Source: Cupriavidus pinatubonensis (GTDB lineage: Bacteria > Pseudomonadota > Gammaproteobacteria > Burkholderiales > Burkholderiaceae). From it: 64,000 nucleotides of DNA. The notes below the pieces were generated by a model. That model was not told where the DNA came from. It worked only from the letters and a program-made list of their open reading frames with translations, and did no database searches. Position 1 is the stretch's first letter. Every line of letters begins with the position of its first letter. The position numbers and the translations under genes are program-made. Where the stretch lies: NCBI RefSeq assembly GCF_019602855.1, contig NZ_CP080766.1, forward strand, positions 1 to 64,000, written 5' to 3'. Positions 35,665-45,524 of the stretch are shown here, piece by piece.

Positions 35665-36003
35665 GTTTGGTCGGCCGGCACGTGCCGGTCGACATAGCAA
35701 GGATTGGACGCCCTTGGGTTTTGCCCAGGGGCGTTGTCATTTCATGGTTAGACGGTTTGCAATTCCAGGGGCGCGGCTTCCTGGCGGATGGCCCGAGACG
35801 GACTATCCTTTCCCGTTGCAACGAATTTGTGTCCGTGCTGATACACTGTACGGATATACAGTCCATGTGCCGTACACGGTCGGGGCTGTCTCCCAGGAAC
35901 CCGGCCCTTACCAAGCGTCATCGCAGCCTGTGCTAAGGTTGTTTTCTTGCGCAGTCATGATTCTTGTCGGGTGGCATAACCATCTGATTCAAAAGAGAAA
36001 ACC
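35665..36003. other. Intergenic region between ribA and uvrA
   Basis: This 339 bp gap holds no gene I can support. Close to ribA is a perfect palindrome CCGGCACGTGCCGG. At about 35710-35735 is a stem of CGCCCTTGGG with CCCAGGGGCG (one G-U pair, loop TTTTG) followed by TTGTCATTT, a plausible ribA terminator. The LexA box lies at 35846-35861, and about 140 bp of untranslated leader follow before the uvrA start. Confidence 0.6.
35846..35861. promoter_or_regulatory. LexA (SOS) box upstream of uvrA
   Basis: CTGTACGGATATACAG is a perfect match to the CTGT-N8-ACAG LexA consensus used in beta- and gammaproteobacteria. It lies 142 bp upstream of the GTG start of the UvrA gene and next to promoter-like A/T-rich DNA, consistent with SOS control. 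Confidence 0.8.
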
Positions 36004-39000
36004 GTGTCGAGCAAGCAGCTGATCCGTATTCGGGGCGCCCGCCAGCACAACCTCAAGAACGTCGACCTGGATCTCCGTCCGGGCGAGATGACGGTGGTGA
36101 CCGGCCCGTCCGGGTCGGGCAAATCCAGCCTGGTGTTCGACACGCTTTATGCCGAGGGCCAGCGGCGCTACGTAGAGACCTTCAGCGCCTATGCGCGTCA
36201 GTTCCTCGATCGCATGGACCGGCCGCAGGTCGAACGCGTGGACGGCGTGCCGCCGGCGATCGCGATCGACCAGACCAACCCGGTGCGCAGTTCGCGTTCG
36301 ACGGTCGGTACGATGACCGAACTGAACGATCACCTGAAGCTGCTCTACGCACGCGCGGCGGAACTGTTCGACCGGCAGACCGCGCAGCCCGTTCGGCACG
36401 ACTCGCCCGAAACGATCTACGCCGAACTGCTCGCACGCACCACCGAAGGCCAGCCGCATCACGACGCGCGGCTGGTCGTGACGTTCCCGGTCGAACTGCC
36501 TGAGTCGACCACCGAGGATGAAGTCCAGCAATGGCTGTCGGTCAGCGGCTATACGCGCGTGCAGGCACAGCGCGTGGTGGAATCGTCCACCGGGGCGCGC
36601 AAGGTGCTCGATGTGGTGGCGGACCGGTTCCGCATTGGCTCGGTGGAGAAGGCGCGCGCGGTGGAGGCCATCGAAGCGTCGCTGCGCCGCGGCGGGGGGC
36701 GCGTGAATGTCTATGCGCTGGCCGATGAGGGCGAAGGCCCGATCTGGCGCTTTTCGACCGGCCTGCACAGCCCCGATAGCGATCTGCGCTATGCCGATCC
36801 TCAGCCTGCGCTGTTCTCGTTCAACTCTGCCTATGGCGCCTGCGAGACTTGCCGTGGGTTTGGCCGCGTGATCGGCGTGGACCTCGGGCTGGTGATTCCG
36901 GATGTGCGCAAGTCGCTGCGCCAGGGTGCGATCAAGCCGATGCAGACGCCCGCGTGGAAGGAGTGCCAGGACGACCTGATGCGCTACGCGGTTAGGGCCG
37001 ACATTCCGCGCGATACGCCGTGGTCCGAGATGACCGAAGCCCAGCGCCACTGGGTCATTCACGGCTCGCCCGACTGGAACGGCCAGTGGAACAAGCAGTG
37101 GTACGGCGTGATGCGGTTCTTCAGCTACCTGGAGTCCAAGGCCTACAAGATGCACATCCGCGTGCTGCTGTCGAAGTACCGCAGCTACACGCCGTGCGAA
37201 ACCTGTGGCGGCGCGCGCCTGAAAACCGAGTCGCTGCTATGGCGCCTGGGTTCGAAGGTCAATGCCGATACCGTGCTGGCGCCGCAGCAGCGCTTCCTGC
37301 CGCGCGGCGTGGACTGGGATCGCACGCAGCTCGAATCGCTGCCCGGCTTGACCGTGCACGACCTGATGCTGATGCCGATTGCGCGCATCCGCCGCTTCTT
37401 CGACGACCTGACGCTGCCGAGCAGCATGCTCGACGACGCGCTCAAGCTGCTGCTCGCCGAAGTCCGCACGCGGCTCAAGTACCTGTGCGACGTGGGCCTT
37501 GGCTATCTGACGCTGGACCGCCAGAGCCGTACGCTGTCCGGCGGCGAGGTGCAGCGTATCAACCTGACTACAGCGCTGGGCACCTCGCTGGTGAACACGC
37601 TGTTCGTGCTGGACGAGCCCAGCATCGGCCTGCATCCGCGCGACCTGAACCGCATCGTCGAGGCCATGCATCGGCTGCGCGATGCCGGCAATACGCTGGT
37701 GGTGGTCGAGCACGATCCATCCGTGATGCTGGCTGCCGACCGCCTGATCGACATGGGCCCCGGCCCCGGCGAGCGCGGCGGCAATATCATTTTCGACGGC
37801 ACGCCGAAGGATATCCGCGGCGCGGGCACGCTGACCGGCGAATACCTGGGCGGCCGCAAGCGCGTGGCCGATGCCTCGCATTGGCAACTGCGGCCGGTGG
37901 ACGATACGGTGCCGCGCATCGTGCTGGAAGGCGCAACCGAGCACAACCTCCAGGACGTGACGGTGGAGATCCCGCTGCAGCGGCTGGTATGTGTAACGGG
38001 CGTGTCCGGTTCCGGGAAGTCCACGCTGCTGCAGGATGTGCTGTATCCCGCCATGGCGCGCCATTTCGGCAAGGCGACCGAATCACCGGGCGCGCACCGC
38101 GCGCTGCGTGGCGCCGATCTCGTCGATGACGTGGTCTTCGTCGACCAGTCGCCGATCGGCAAGACCGCGCGCTCCAACCCGGCCAGCTATGTCGGCGCAT
38201 TCGACGAGATCCGCAAGATTTTCGCCAAGGCGCCCATGGCCATTCAGCGCAGCTATACCGCGGGCACGTTCAGCTTCAACTCGGGCGATGGACGCTGCCC
38301 GACCTGCGGTGGCTCGGGCTTCGAGCACGTCGAAATGCAGTTTCTCAGCGACGTCTACCTGCGCTGCCCCGACTGCGATGGCAGCCGTTACCGTCCCGAA
38401 GTGCTCGAGGTCAAGATCGAGCGGAGCTTGCCTGGCCAGCCGGCGCGCTTGCTGAGCGTGGCCGATGTGCTGGAACTGACGGTGTCGGAGGCTGCGGCGT
38501 ACTTCGCTGGCGATGCCGCCGTGCTGCGCGTGCTGCAACCCATTGTCGATGTGGGCCTGGAGTACGTGAAGCTGGGCCAGCCCGTGCCGACACTTTCGGG
38601 CGGCGAAGCGCAGCGCCTCAAGCTGGCGGGATTCCTCGCCGAAGCGGCGCAGGCAGCGCAGCCCAAGGGCCGCGTGATCCGGCCCGATACCTCGCCCAAG
38701 CGTCTGTTCATGTTCGACGAGCCGACCACGGGCCTGCATTTCGACGACATCGCCAAGCTGATGCGCGCGTTCGGCAAGCTGCTCGACGGCGGCCATTCGC
38801 TGGTGGTGATCGAGCACAACTTAGACGTGGTCCGTGCCGCGGACTGGCTGATCGACCTGGGCCCCGAAGGCGGCGACGCCGGCGGCCGCGTCGTCTGCAC
38901 GGGCACGCCCGAAGATGTGAAGGGTTGCGCCGAGTCCCATACCGGCCAGGCGCTGATTCACTATGACGCCGCGCTTGGCGAAGCGGGCACATTGGCGGCA

Positions 39001-41877
39001 GAGCGCGCCGAAGGCGAAGGTGTGCCGCTACAGGCCGCGCTGCAGGCCCGGCGCGCGCGCCGCGCAATCGAAGGCGAGGACGTCGTGCGAATCGTCAACG
39101 CGCACGAGCACAACCTCAAGTCGCTCAACGTCGATATCCCGCACGGCAAGTTCAATGTGGTGACCGGCGTGTCCGGTTCGGGCAAGTCGACGCTGGCGTT
39201 CGACATCCTGTTCCATGAAGGGCAGCGCCGCTACCTGGAATCCCTCAACGCCTATGCGCGTTCGATCGTGCAGCCTGCTGGCCGGCCCGAAGTCGATGCG
39301 GTCTACGGCATTCCGCCGACCGTCGCGATCGAGCAGCGCCTGTCGCGCGGCGGCCGCAAGAGTACGGTGGCGACGACATCGGAGGTGTGGCACTTCCTGC
39401 GGCTGTTGTACGTGAAGCTCGGTATCCAGCACTGCGTGCATGACGGCGCACCGGTGACTTCGCAAAGCCCGGACTCCATCGCCGCGCAGTTGCTGCGCGA
39501 CCATCGCGGCGAGCATGTCGGTTTCCTCGCCCCGCTGGTCGTGAACCGCAAGGGCGTCTACACGGACCTGGCCAAGTGGGCGAAGGCGCGCGGCAACACG
39601 CACCTGCGCGTGGATGGCGAATTCCTGCCGGTCGATCCGTGGCCGCGCCTGGACCGTTTCCGCGAACACACGATCGAACTGCCGGTGGGCGACCTCGTGA
39701 TCTCGCCGGAAAATGAAGGCCAGTTGCGCGCGCTGCTGGCGCAGGCGCTCGAAGCTGGCAAGGGCGTGATGCACCTGCTGGCGCCGCTGGACGGCCTGCA
39801 CGACGCTATGCACAACGGCGACGGCACCGCGCATGTTGGCGACGTGAAGGTGTTCTCAACCAAGCGCGCCTGTCCCGTCTGCGGTACCAGCTATCCGGAA
39901 CTCGATCCGCGGATGTTCTCGTACAACAGCAAGCACGGCTGGTGCACGACCTGCGTAGGCACAGGCCTGACGCTGACGCGCGAACAGCGCGCCGTGTTCG
40001 ATGACACGGTGCTGGCCAGCGATGACCGGGGCCGCGAGCAAAGCCTGCCGTCCGAGGAACAGGAGCCGGAAGGCGTGGGTGACACGCCATGCCCGGACTG
40101 CCATGGCACCCGCCTGAACCTGGTTGCACGCGCCGTGACGTTCGACGAGCAGGCCATTGTCGATGTGGCACAGTGGACCGTGTCGCAAACGCGTGAATGG
40201 GTTGACGGATTGCGCCTGACCGGCCGCGATGCCGACATCGCCCGCGACGTGATCAGCGAGATCGGCAGCCGCCTGCAGTTCCTGGAGGAAGTCGGCCTTG
40301 GCTACCTGAGCCTGGATCGTGCCGCGCCGAGCCTGTCCGGTGGTGAAGCGCAGCGCATCCGGCTGGCCGCGCAGCTCGGCAGCAACCTGCAGGGCGTGTG
40401 CTACGTGCTGGACGAGCCGACCATCGGGCTGCATCCGCGCGACAACCAGATCCTGCTCGACGCGCTGCGCAAGCTCGGCGAAAAGGGCAATACGCTGGTG
40501 GTGGTAGAGCATGACGAAGACACCATCCGCCGCGCCGACCACATCATCGATATCGGCCCCGGCGCGGGCAAGCGCGGCGGCACGCTGGTGGCGCAGGGCA
40601 GCGTGGCGGATCTCGCCTCGGCGCCGGATTCAACCACCGGGCAGTTCCTGGCCCGGCCCATTGTCCATCCGCTGCAGGCGCGGCGCACGGTGAAGCCCGG
40701 TGCCGCCGGGAAGCCGGCCGATCCGCCCGAATGGCTGACCGTGCATGGCGCCTCGCTGCACAACCTGCGCAAGGTCACGGCGCGCATCCCGCTGTCGCGA
40801 CTGGTGGCCATTACCGGGGTCAGCGGGTCGGGCAAGTCCACGCTCGCGCGGGACGTGCTGATGACCAACCTGCTGGATGCGGTGGGCCGTTCGGTGCTGT
40901 CGTCGCCGGCCACGCGCCGCGCGCGCAGTGCTGCGCAGCAGGAGGCCGCGGCCAAGGGCGTCAAGGCGGAGCGCAAGGCGTTCAAGGTCGATCATGACTG
41001 GTACGGCTGCGAGTCGATCACCGGCTGGGAGTCGATCGACCGCGTGCTCGAAGTAGACCAGACCCCGATCGGCAAGACCCCGCGCTCATGCCCGGCGACC
41101 TATATCGGCGTGTGGGACACCATCCGCCGACTGTTTGCCGACACGCTGGAGGCACGTGCTCGCGGCTATACCGCATCGCGCTTCTCGTTCAACACCGGCG
41201 ATGGCCGCTGCCCGGCCTGCGAAGGGCAGGGCGTGCGCACCATCGGCATGAGCTTCCTGCCGGACGTGAAGGTGCCTTGCGACGTCTGCCATGGCCAGCG
41301 CTTCAACCCGGAAACGCTGGCTGTCACGTGGCGCGGCAAGAACATCGGCGAAGTGCTGACCATGGAAATCGACGAAGCGGTGGAGTTTTTCGCTGCGATG
41401 TCGAACATCGCCCATCCGCTGCAGTTGATGAAGGATGTCGGTCTTGGCTATCTGACACTGGGCCAGCCATCGCCCACGCTGTCCGGTGGGGAAGCGCAGC
41501 GCATCAAGCTGGTGACCGAGTTGAGCAAAGTGCGTGACGACATCACGCGGCGCGGCCAGAAGGCGCCGCACACGCTATACGTGCTGGACGAACCGACCGT
41601 GGGCCTGCACATGGCAGACGTGGCGCGCCTGATTCGCGTGCTGCATCGCCTGACTGATGGCGGCCACAGCGTGGTGGTGATCGAGCACGATCTCGACGTG
41701 ATCGCCGAAGCCGACTGGATCATCGACCTGGGCCCCGAAGGCGGCGCGGGTGGCGGCACCATCGTCGGCGCGGCAGATCCGGAGGCGCTGTCGCGCATGC
41801 CGGCCAGCCATACGGGCGCCGCGCTGGTGCCGGTGCTGGCGCGCACCGTCGAGCGGGCGCGTGTCAGTGTCGGATAA
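36004..41877 (+). CDS. uvrA: Double-length UvrA with four ABC ATPase cassettes
   Basis: A 1957-residue protein, about twice the 940 residues of E. coli UvrA, made of two consecutive UvrA-like halves (about 1-960 and 1030-1957). Four Walker A motifs start at residues 34 (GPSGSGKSS), 666, 1055 and 1605 (all GVSGSGKST). Four ABC signatures start at residues 511 (LSGGEVQR), 864, 1444 and 1826 (LSGGEAQR). CxxC zinc-type modules occur in both halves; the C-terminal UvrA zinc finger appears twice, at 765 (CPTCGGSGF) and 1736 (CPACEGQGV). All motifs look intact. UvrA finds DNA damage and loads UvrB in nucleotide excision repair. Normal UvrA works as a dimer, so this chain could act as a covalent dimer or be a specialised second UvrA. 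The GTG start has only a weak AGAG upstream. A perfect LexA box precedes it. Confidence 0.93.
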   Translation: MSSKQLIRIRGARQHNLKNVDLDLRPGEMTVVTGPSGSGKSSLVFDTLYAEGQRRYVETFSAYARQFLDRMDRPQVERVDGVPPAIAIDQTNPVRSSRSTVGTMTELNDHLKLLYARAAELFDRQTAQPVRHDSPETIYAELLARTTEGQPHHDARLVVTFPVELPESTTEDEVQQWLSVSGYTRVQAQRVVESSTGARKVLDVVADRFRIGSVEKARAVEAIEASLRRGGGRVNVYALADEGEGPIWRFSTGLHSPDSDLRYADPQPALFSFNSAYGACETCRGFGRVIGVDLGLVIPDVRKSLRQGAIKPMQTPAWKECQDDLMRYAVRADIPRDTPWSEMTEAQRHWVIHGSPDWNGQWNKQWYGVMRFFSYLESKAYKMHIRVLLSKYRSYTPCETCGGARLKTESLLWRLGSKVNADTVLAPQQRFLPRGVDWDRTQLESLPGLTVHDLMLMPIARIRRFFDDLTLPSSMLDDALKLLLAEVRTRLKYLCDVGLGYLTLDRQSRTLSGGEVQRINLTTALGTSLVNTLFVLDEPSIGLHPRDLNRIVEAMHRLRDAGNTLVVVEHDPSVMLAADRLIDMGPGPGERGGNIIFDGTPKDIRGAGTLTGEYLGGRKRVADASHWQLRPVDDTVPRIVLEGATEHNLQDVTVEIPLQRLVCVTGVSGSGKSTLLQDVLYPAMARHFGKATESPGAHRALRGADLVDDVVFVDQSPIGKTARSNPASYVGAFDEIRKIFAKAPMAIQRSYTAGTFSFNSGDGRCPTCGGSGFEHVEMQFLSDVYLRCPDCDGSRYRPEVLEVKIERSLPGQPARLLSVADVLELTVSEAAAYFAGDAAVLRVLQPIVDVGLEYVKLGQPVPTLSGGEAQRLKLAGFLAEAAQAAQPKGRVIRPDTSPKRLFMFDEPTTGLHFDDIAKLMRAFGKLLDGGHSLVVIEHNLDVVRAADWLIDLGPEGGDAGGRVVCTGTPEDVKGCAESHTGQALIHYDAALGEAGTLAAERAEGEGVPLQAALQARRARRAIEGEDVVRIVNAHEHNLKSLNVDIPHGKFNVVTGVSGSGKSTLAFDILFHEGQRRYLESLNAYARSIVQPAGRPEVDAVYGIPPTVAIEQRLSRGGRKSTVATTSEVWHFLRLLYVKLGIQHCVHDGAPVTSQSPDSIAAQLLRDHRGEHVGFLAPLVVNRKGVYTDLAKWAKARGNTHLRVDGEFLPVDPWPRLDRFREHTIELPVGDLVISPENEGQLRALLAQALEAGKGVMHLLAPLDGLHDAMHNGDGTAHVGDVKVFSTKRACPVCGTSYPELDPRMFSYNSKHGWCTTCVGTGLTLTREQRAVFDDTVLASDDRGREQSLPSEEQEPEGVGDTPCPDCHGTRLNLVARAVTFDEQAIVDVAQWTVSQTREWVDGLRLTGRDADIARDVISEIGSRLQFLEEVGLGYLSLDRAAPSLSGGEAQRIRLAAQLGSNLQGVCYVLDEPTIGLHPRDNQILLDALRKLGEKGNTLVVVEHDEDTIRRADHIIDIGPGAGKRGGTLVAQGSVADLASAPDSTTGQFLARPIVHPLQARRTVKPGAAGKPADPPEWLTVHGASLHNLRKVTARIPLSRLVAITGVSGSGKSTLARDVLMTNLLDAVGRSVLSSPATRRARSAAQQEAAAKGVKAERKAFKVDHDWYGCESITGWESIDRVLEVDQTPIGKTPRSCPATYIGVWDTIRRLFADTLEARARGYTASRFSFNTGDGRCPACEGQGVRTIGMSFLPDVKVPCDVCHGQRFNPETLAVTWRGKNIGEVLTMEIDEAVEFFAAMSNIAHPLQLMKDVGLGYLTLGQPSPTLSGGEAQRIKLVTELSKVRDDITRRGQKAPHTLYVLDEPTVGLHMADVARLIRVLHRLTDGGHSVVVIEHDLDVIAEADWIIDLGPEGGAGGGTIVGAADPEALSRMPASHTGAALVPVLARTVERARVSVG

Positions 41878-41929
41878 CCGCCCCTCGCGATAGCAGGGAA
41901 CAGCCAGGGAGCAGGTTCTTCCGTTTCAG

Positions 41930-41964
41930 GCAGAAGGGGCGCATGTTTCATGCGCCCCTTCTGC
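41930..41964. terminator. Long hairpin after uvrA
   Basis: GCAGAAGGGGCGCATG (41930-41945) pairs perfectly with CATGCGCCCCTTCTGC (41949-41964) around a TTT loop, 52 bp after the uvrA stop codon. The 16 bp stem is very stable but lacks a T tract, so it may stabilise the mRNA end or terminate inefficiently. Confidence 0.6.
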
Positions 41965-42030
41965 GCTGGGCATGCCTTTCGCTAGACAGTGGCGACAGGC
42001 GCGCACTTCGCGCGCTGAACGGAGGTAACC

Positions 42031-42408
42031 ATGAAGCATTTACGACCCAGCGGCCTGCTGCTGGCCGCAGCGCTCGCGGCAGCAACGATTCCTGTGATGG
42101 CGCAGACCCCCACGACGCCGCGCGATCCGTATTCGCAAGGCGCCCGCGCGGGTGACAAGTTCGATCCGTATACGCAAGGTACCAACGCCACAACACGCCA
42201 GGGTCTGGCGCCGGATTCCCAGCCATCCACCGCGCCGGCGCAGCCTGGTGCCTACAGTCAGTCATACAGCCAGTCCAGCACCTACAGCCAGCCTGGAACC
42301 ATGTCCATGCAGCGCAGCCCCAATCCGTATATGCAGGGCGGCGGTTGGGACAGCCCGAACCTCGGCCAGCGGCTGGGCCCGCGCAGCGCTTTCCTGGACG
42401 GATCCTGA
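42031..42408 (+). CDS. Small secreted Gln/Ser/Pro-rich protein
   Basis: A 125-residue protein with a signal peptide (MKHLRPSGLLLAAALAAATIPVMAQ, cleavage after MAQ or VMA). The mature chain is low in hydrophobic residues and carries loose repeats of DPYSQG/DPYTQG and SYSQS/TYSQP, so it is probably disordered in the periplasm. GGAGGT precedes the start. I recognise no domain. It opens a run of small envelope-type genes. Confidence 0.7.
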   Translation: MKHLRPSGLLLAAALAAATIPVMAQTPTTPRDPYSQGARAGDKFDPYTQGTNATTRQGLAPDSQPSTAPAQPGAYSQSYSQSSTYSQPGTMSMQRSPNPYMQGGGWDSPNLGQRLGPRSAFLDGS

Positions 42409-42578
42409 CCGGTAACAGCGCGCCCGCGAGCGCCCGCCGGCGTCCCCGGTCGTTCTTACCGCCGGTTGAAATTCCTGCGTGATGGCGGGAAGCGCCGGCA
42501 ATCTGGCAGCGGGCGCGCAGTTGCGCTCGCTGCGCACCGTGTGGACGTGCCTTGTCACAGCCCGCCAAGGAGCACCTG

Positions 42579-43313
42579 ATGAGACGAAGCGACTATCCGG
42601 ACTATCCACGCTACTCCGACAGCCCTGATTACCCCTATCGCGACCGCGACCCTGAAGACCCGCGCGCCGATGAAGACTACCTGCGCCGGCCGCCGAGCCG
42701 CAAATACGGCAGCAACGACCAGGGTTACAGCGACCTCCCGGCACATGAGCGCAACGAGCGCCTGCGGCATCTGTCTTCTCGCCATGGAAACCCGGAACGG
42801 CGACTGCCACGCGAATCCGTGCGCGGTACATGGGGCGGTGAAAGCAGACGCGATGATGAGGAGTGGGCGCGCAGGTACCGAGACCAGCCCTACAGGCCGT
42901 CCGGTGCGGAAGCCTCACGCGGCGATTATGGCGCCGAGCGAGAGACGTGGCGCCAGGAGCCACGCCGGTATCCAATGTACGGGCTTGGCGACCCGCGCGC
43001 GCAGGAGTATTCGGAATATGGATCGGGCCGCTATGGCGGTTCGGGGTATCGCCGCAGCGAAGGCCCGCGCAATTACCGCCGCGCCGATGACCGGCTCCAC
43101 GATGCCGTCTGCACACGCCTGGCGCATGAAGAGGGGCTAGACGTCAGCGAGGTGACGGTACACGTGCGCGAAGGCGTGGTGACGATGGAAGGCACGGTCA
43201 ATGACCGTCGCAGCAAGTACGAGATCGAAGAGATTGCGGAGTCCGTGTTCGGGGTGCGTGACGTGGTCAATCATATCCACGTGCGGCGGTTTGGGGTTCT
43301 GGCTTCGGAGTAG
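42579..43313 (+). CDS. BON-domain protein with long charged N-terminal region
   Basis: A 244-residue protein starting at ATG 42579 after AAGGAG. Residues 1-165 are very rich in Arg, Asp, Tyr, Gly and Ser, with repeats such as DYPDYPRYSDSPDYPYRDRD, and are probably disordered. Residues about 167-240 form a BON domain (DDRLHDAVCTRLAHEEGLDVSEVTVHVREGVVTMEGTV, ending VFGVRDVVNHIHV). BON domains bind phospholipid surfaces and occur in osmotically induced proteins such as OsmY. No signal peptide is visible, unlike OsmY, so its location is uncertain. Confidence 0.85.
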   Translation: MRRSDYPDYPRYSDSPDYPYRDRDPEDPRADEDYLRRPPSRKYGSNDQGYSDLPAHERNERLRHLSSRHGNPERRLPRESVRGTWGGESRRDDEEWARRYRDQPYRPSGAEASRGDYGAERETWRQEPRRYPMYGLGDPRAQEYSEYGSGRYGGSGYRRSEGPRNYRRADDRLHDAVCTRLAHEEGLDVSEVTVHVREGVVTMEGTVNDRRSKYEIEEIAESVFGVRDVVNHIHVRRFGVLASE

Positions 43314-43472
43314 CGCAGGAGCCCGGGTCGGCAGACGGGAGTCATGTGAGCATGGGTCCCGTGAGTAGATGGCGTGCCTGGCATATGCCAGCCACGCCCC
43401 TTTGGCGAGATCGCTCCGGATCGCTCCGAATCAACCCGGATCGCGCCCGACCCTCGCCCCCAACGCGCACGC

Positions 43473-43856
43473 TCATCCGATCTTAGGCGGGGAAGGCGGC
43501 CGTTCTTCCCGCTCATCGGTGCGATCGGCCTTGTCTACCGGTACATCAGCGGGCAGCCGTTCTGCCGCGCGTTCGATTTCCTCGTTGATTTCCTCTTCGG
43601 GCAACGCCTCGTCGGGCAGCCCATGGCGGTCCTGATCGATCTGCGCCAGTTCTGCATCGATGTTCTCGGCCGGTTCGGTCAGGTCCGGATCCAGGGTGCT
43701 AGGCACATTGCCGCCCGTGGCCTCCACGGCGCTGCGTGCATCGCTGCTGGCCTGGATCGCGGCTGTGCGCTTGCGCCGCTTTGCCTCCGCGCCCGGCGTG
43801 GACGCCGCGGAGGCCTGGCTGTCGGCGCGTCCACCGGTTCGTGCGATCTTGCTCAT
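43473..43856 (-). CDS. Hydrophilic protein of unknown function
   Basis: A 127-residue acidic, hydrophilic chain (MSKIARTGGRADSQASAAST at the start; LPEEEINEEIERAAERLPADVPVDKADRTDE near the end). It has no cysteine, membrane segment or known domain and is probably largely disordered with one short charged helix. AAGGAGCAC precedes the ATG. It follows the 73-residue gene after 23 bp, and the two may form a small operon. Confidence 0.6.
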   Translation of the reverse strand: MSKIARTGGRADSQASAASTPGAEAKRRKRTAAIQASSDARSAVEATGGNVPSTLDPDLTEPAENIDAELAQIDQDRHGLPDEALPEEEINEEIERAAERLPADVPVDKADRTDEREERPPSPPKIG

Positions 43857-43879
43857 TTGTGCTCCTTGTCCTTGTGCCG

Positions 43880-44101
43880 TCAGGTGTTTTCGACCGGCGG
43901 CTCCTTCGCATCCGGATTTCCGCCGCCATGGCGCACGGATGGCGGCTCGCCGTTCTCGTCCGGGATGTCATGTTCGCGTTCCACGTCGCGGCGGCGATCC
44001 TTGCCCGGCTTGCCGCGTTCGTGTTCGACGTCTGGCCCCTTGTGGGTCGTGCGTCTGGAATCCTGCTGGTTGTCATGCTCGTGCTGGCGGTGCGTGTTCA
44101 T
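43880..44101 (-). CDS. Small highly charged protein of unknown function
   Basis: A 73-residue chain dominated by His, Arg, Asp, Glu and Gly (MNTHRQHEHDNQQDSRRTTH at the start). No hydrophobic core is visible, so it is probably disordered, like hydrophilin-type stress proteins. GGAGCG lies about nine bases before the ATG. High GC and overlapping frames on the other strand make this a moderate-confidence call. Confidence 0.5.
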   Translation of the reverse strand: MNTHRQHEHDNQQDSRRTTHKGPDVEHERGKPGKDRRRDVEREHDIPDENGEPPSVRHGGGNPDAKEPPVENT

Positions 44102-44181
44102 TTGCTATGCGCTCCATTGATACTGACGATACTGACCTGGGCCGATCCATCCGAACCCTCAAATCCTGAATCCTCGATCCC

Positions 44182-44553
44182 TTAGTCCGTGCGGGCCTTC
44201 AATTCGTCAGAGACGGCCGTGACACCGCGCACCCCCCGGGCCGTTTCCATCACGCGCGCGCGCTGGGCGTCGTCGCGTACAGTCCCTTCGAGCCGCACCA
44301 CGCCATCGGTGGTGCTAACGCGGATGTTGGCTGGCTCGAGACCCCGTGTCGCTGACAGTCGAGACCTGACCTCCGTGGTGATAGCGCGGTCCGTAGTCGC
44401 CTCCGTGTCGCGGGGTGCAACCGTGCGGCCAGGCGACGACGGGGCCGCCGGCGGATCGGTGGGCGCCCCATTGGCGATCGTGCCAGCGAACAGCAGCGCG
44501 GCTGCCACGGCCGGAACAACGAGACGTGAATTGGCACGCAGACGGATGTTCAT
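44182..44553 (-). CDS. Exported BON-domain protein, OsmY-like
   Basis: A 123-residue protein with a signal peptide (RANSRLVVPAVAAALLFAGT, cleavage near ANGA). A single BON domain covers about residues 52-120 (DRAITTEVRSRLSATRGLEPANIRVSTTDGVVRLEGTV, ending GVRGVTAVSDEL). The start has GGAGGA upstream; the longer frame from 44640 lacks one. It is probably periplasmic and stress-induced, based on the family. Confidence 0.87.
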   Translation of the reverse strand: MNIRLRANSRLVVPAVAAALLFAGTIANGAPTDPPAAPSSPGRTVAPRDTEATTDRAITTEVRSRLSATRGLEPANIRVSTTDGVVRLEGTVRDDAQRARVMETARGVRGVTAVSDELKARTD

Positions 44554-44940
44554 GGCGAAGTCCTCCGAAATCCGTGGCCGCGGCTGGCACCGCACATGGC
44601 ACAGCCAGTGGGGCCGGGCTGATCGGGGCCACCCTGCCATATCTCTGCAAGCACCGTTCCCGCTTGGCGGCGCCGCCCAGCGCGAGGGAAAGTGGCGAGG
44701 ACCGAACCACGCAGCAGTACTTTTTACAGCGGCTGCAGAAACTGCATGGGCAACGTACGCCGCGTACGGACGCGCTGGGAGGGGGGAGGCTAGCGGTCTG
44801 GCGCCGGCCCGGCGGTGCCGTGGCGCGGCACTTGCGTGCAGCCACGCCTATAGTGAAGAGAGATGCTGGCCTTGGACCGCAAGCGGCGTGGCGTCCAGGC
44901 AGCCGGCCGGGGGGAACGGCTCACCGATCGCGAGGAAGCT
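44554..44940. other. Intergenic region between divergent genes
   Basis: This 387 bp gap separates the BON gene (minus) from the next plus-strand gene. I see a possible -10 box, TATAGT, at 44849-44854 with no convincing -35, and a small GTGCC/GGCAC hairpin just before it. No gene is supported. Confidence 0.4.
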
Positions 44941-45516
44941 ATGAATCTGGCCGGCGTCCTGTCTTCCCTTGTTCTTGCCTCGTCCGTGGCGGTGTCTTCC
45001 ACACCTGTGGAGCGCCAGTTGCTCGCCATCACGCCAGCGGACTTTTCCCATCGCTTCAACACAGTGGCCCACGACACGGGCTCCGGCCTGACGCTGCCGG
45101 CCTTCCACACCAAGGCAGGATGGCACAAGGCAGCGCCCAGCACGGGCGTGTCGGTGCTGGTACGCGCGAGCCGGTCCGGCTACGCGCTCGACGAAGTCGT
45201 GGTGGTGTGCCAGGAGGTGGAACGCTGTTTCCTGACCATCTGTACCGCCGCGCTGGCGATCGACGAATCGATGGATCCACGCCTGCTGCAGCGCTTCATC
45301 GTTGCGCGCATTTCAACGGAGCTGGGCGAGGTCGGCCTGGTGATGTCGGGCCTGGCGTACATCGTGGTCACGCCGAAGGCAGATGATTACGTGGCGCTGG
45401 TGATCCGGCCGTACGTGCCACAGGACCAGGGTGCATCGCCAAGCCAGGCGGCAAACAGCAAGCCGCTGACGCCGATTGCGGCTCGCCGCGCACCGGGTGT
45501 GCCGCGGTCGATGTGA
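44941..45516 (+). CDS. Uncharacterised protein with N-terminal signal-like segment
   Basis: A 191-residue protein beginning MNLAGVLSSLVLASSVAVSS, a probable signal peptide or anchor. The mature part has TPVERQLLAITPADFSHRFN, a strand-rich middle (SVLVRASRSGYALDEVVVVCQEVERCFLTICTAALA) with two cysteines six residues apart, and a Pro/Ala-rich tail. I recognise no family. GAGGAAG sits before the ATG; the frame is open from 44863. Its stop codon is 8 bp from the convergent treY stop. Confidence 0.65.
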   Translation: MNLAGVLSSLVLASSVAVSSTPVERQLLAITPADFSHRFNTVAHDTGSGLTLPAFHTKAGWHKAAPSTGVSVLVRASRSGYALDEVVVVCQEVERCFLTICTAALAIDESMDPRLLQRFIVARISTELGEVGLVMSGLAYIVVTPKADDYVALVIRPYVPQDQGASPSQAANSKPLTPIAARRAPGVPRSM

Positions 45517-45524
45517 AACGGGGG

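Noticed and set aside
43374..44185. Plus-strand frames of 149-248 residues
   Set aside because: They overlap the two minus-strand hydrophilic genes, which have better ribosome binding sites and a consistent tandem layout; confidence on this choice is only moderate.
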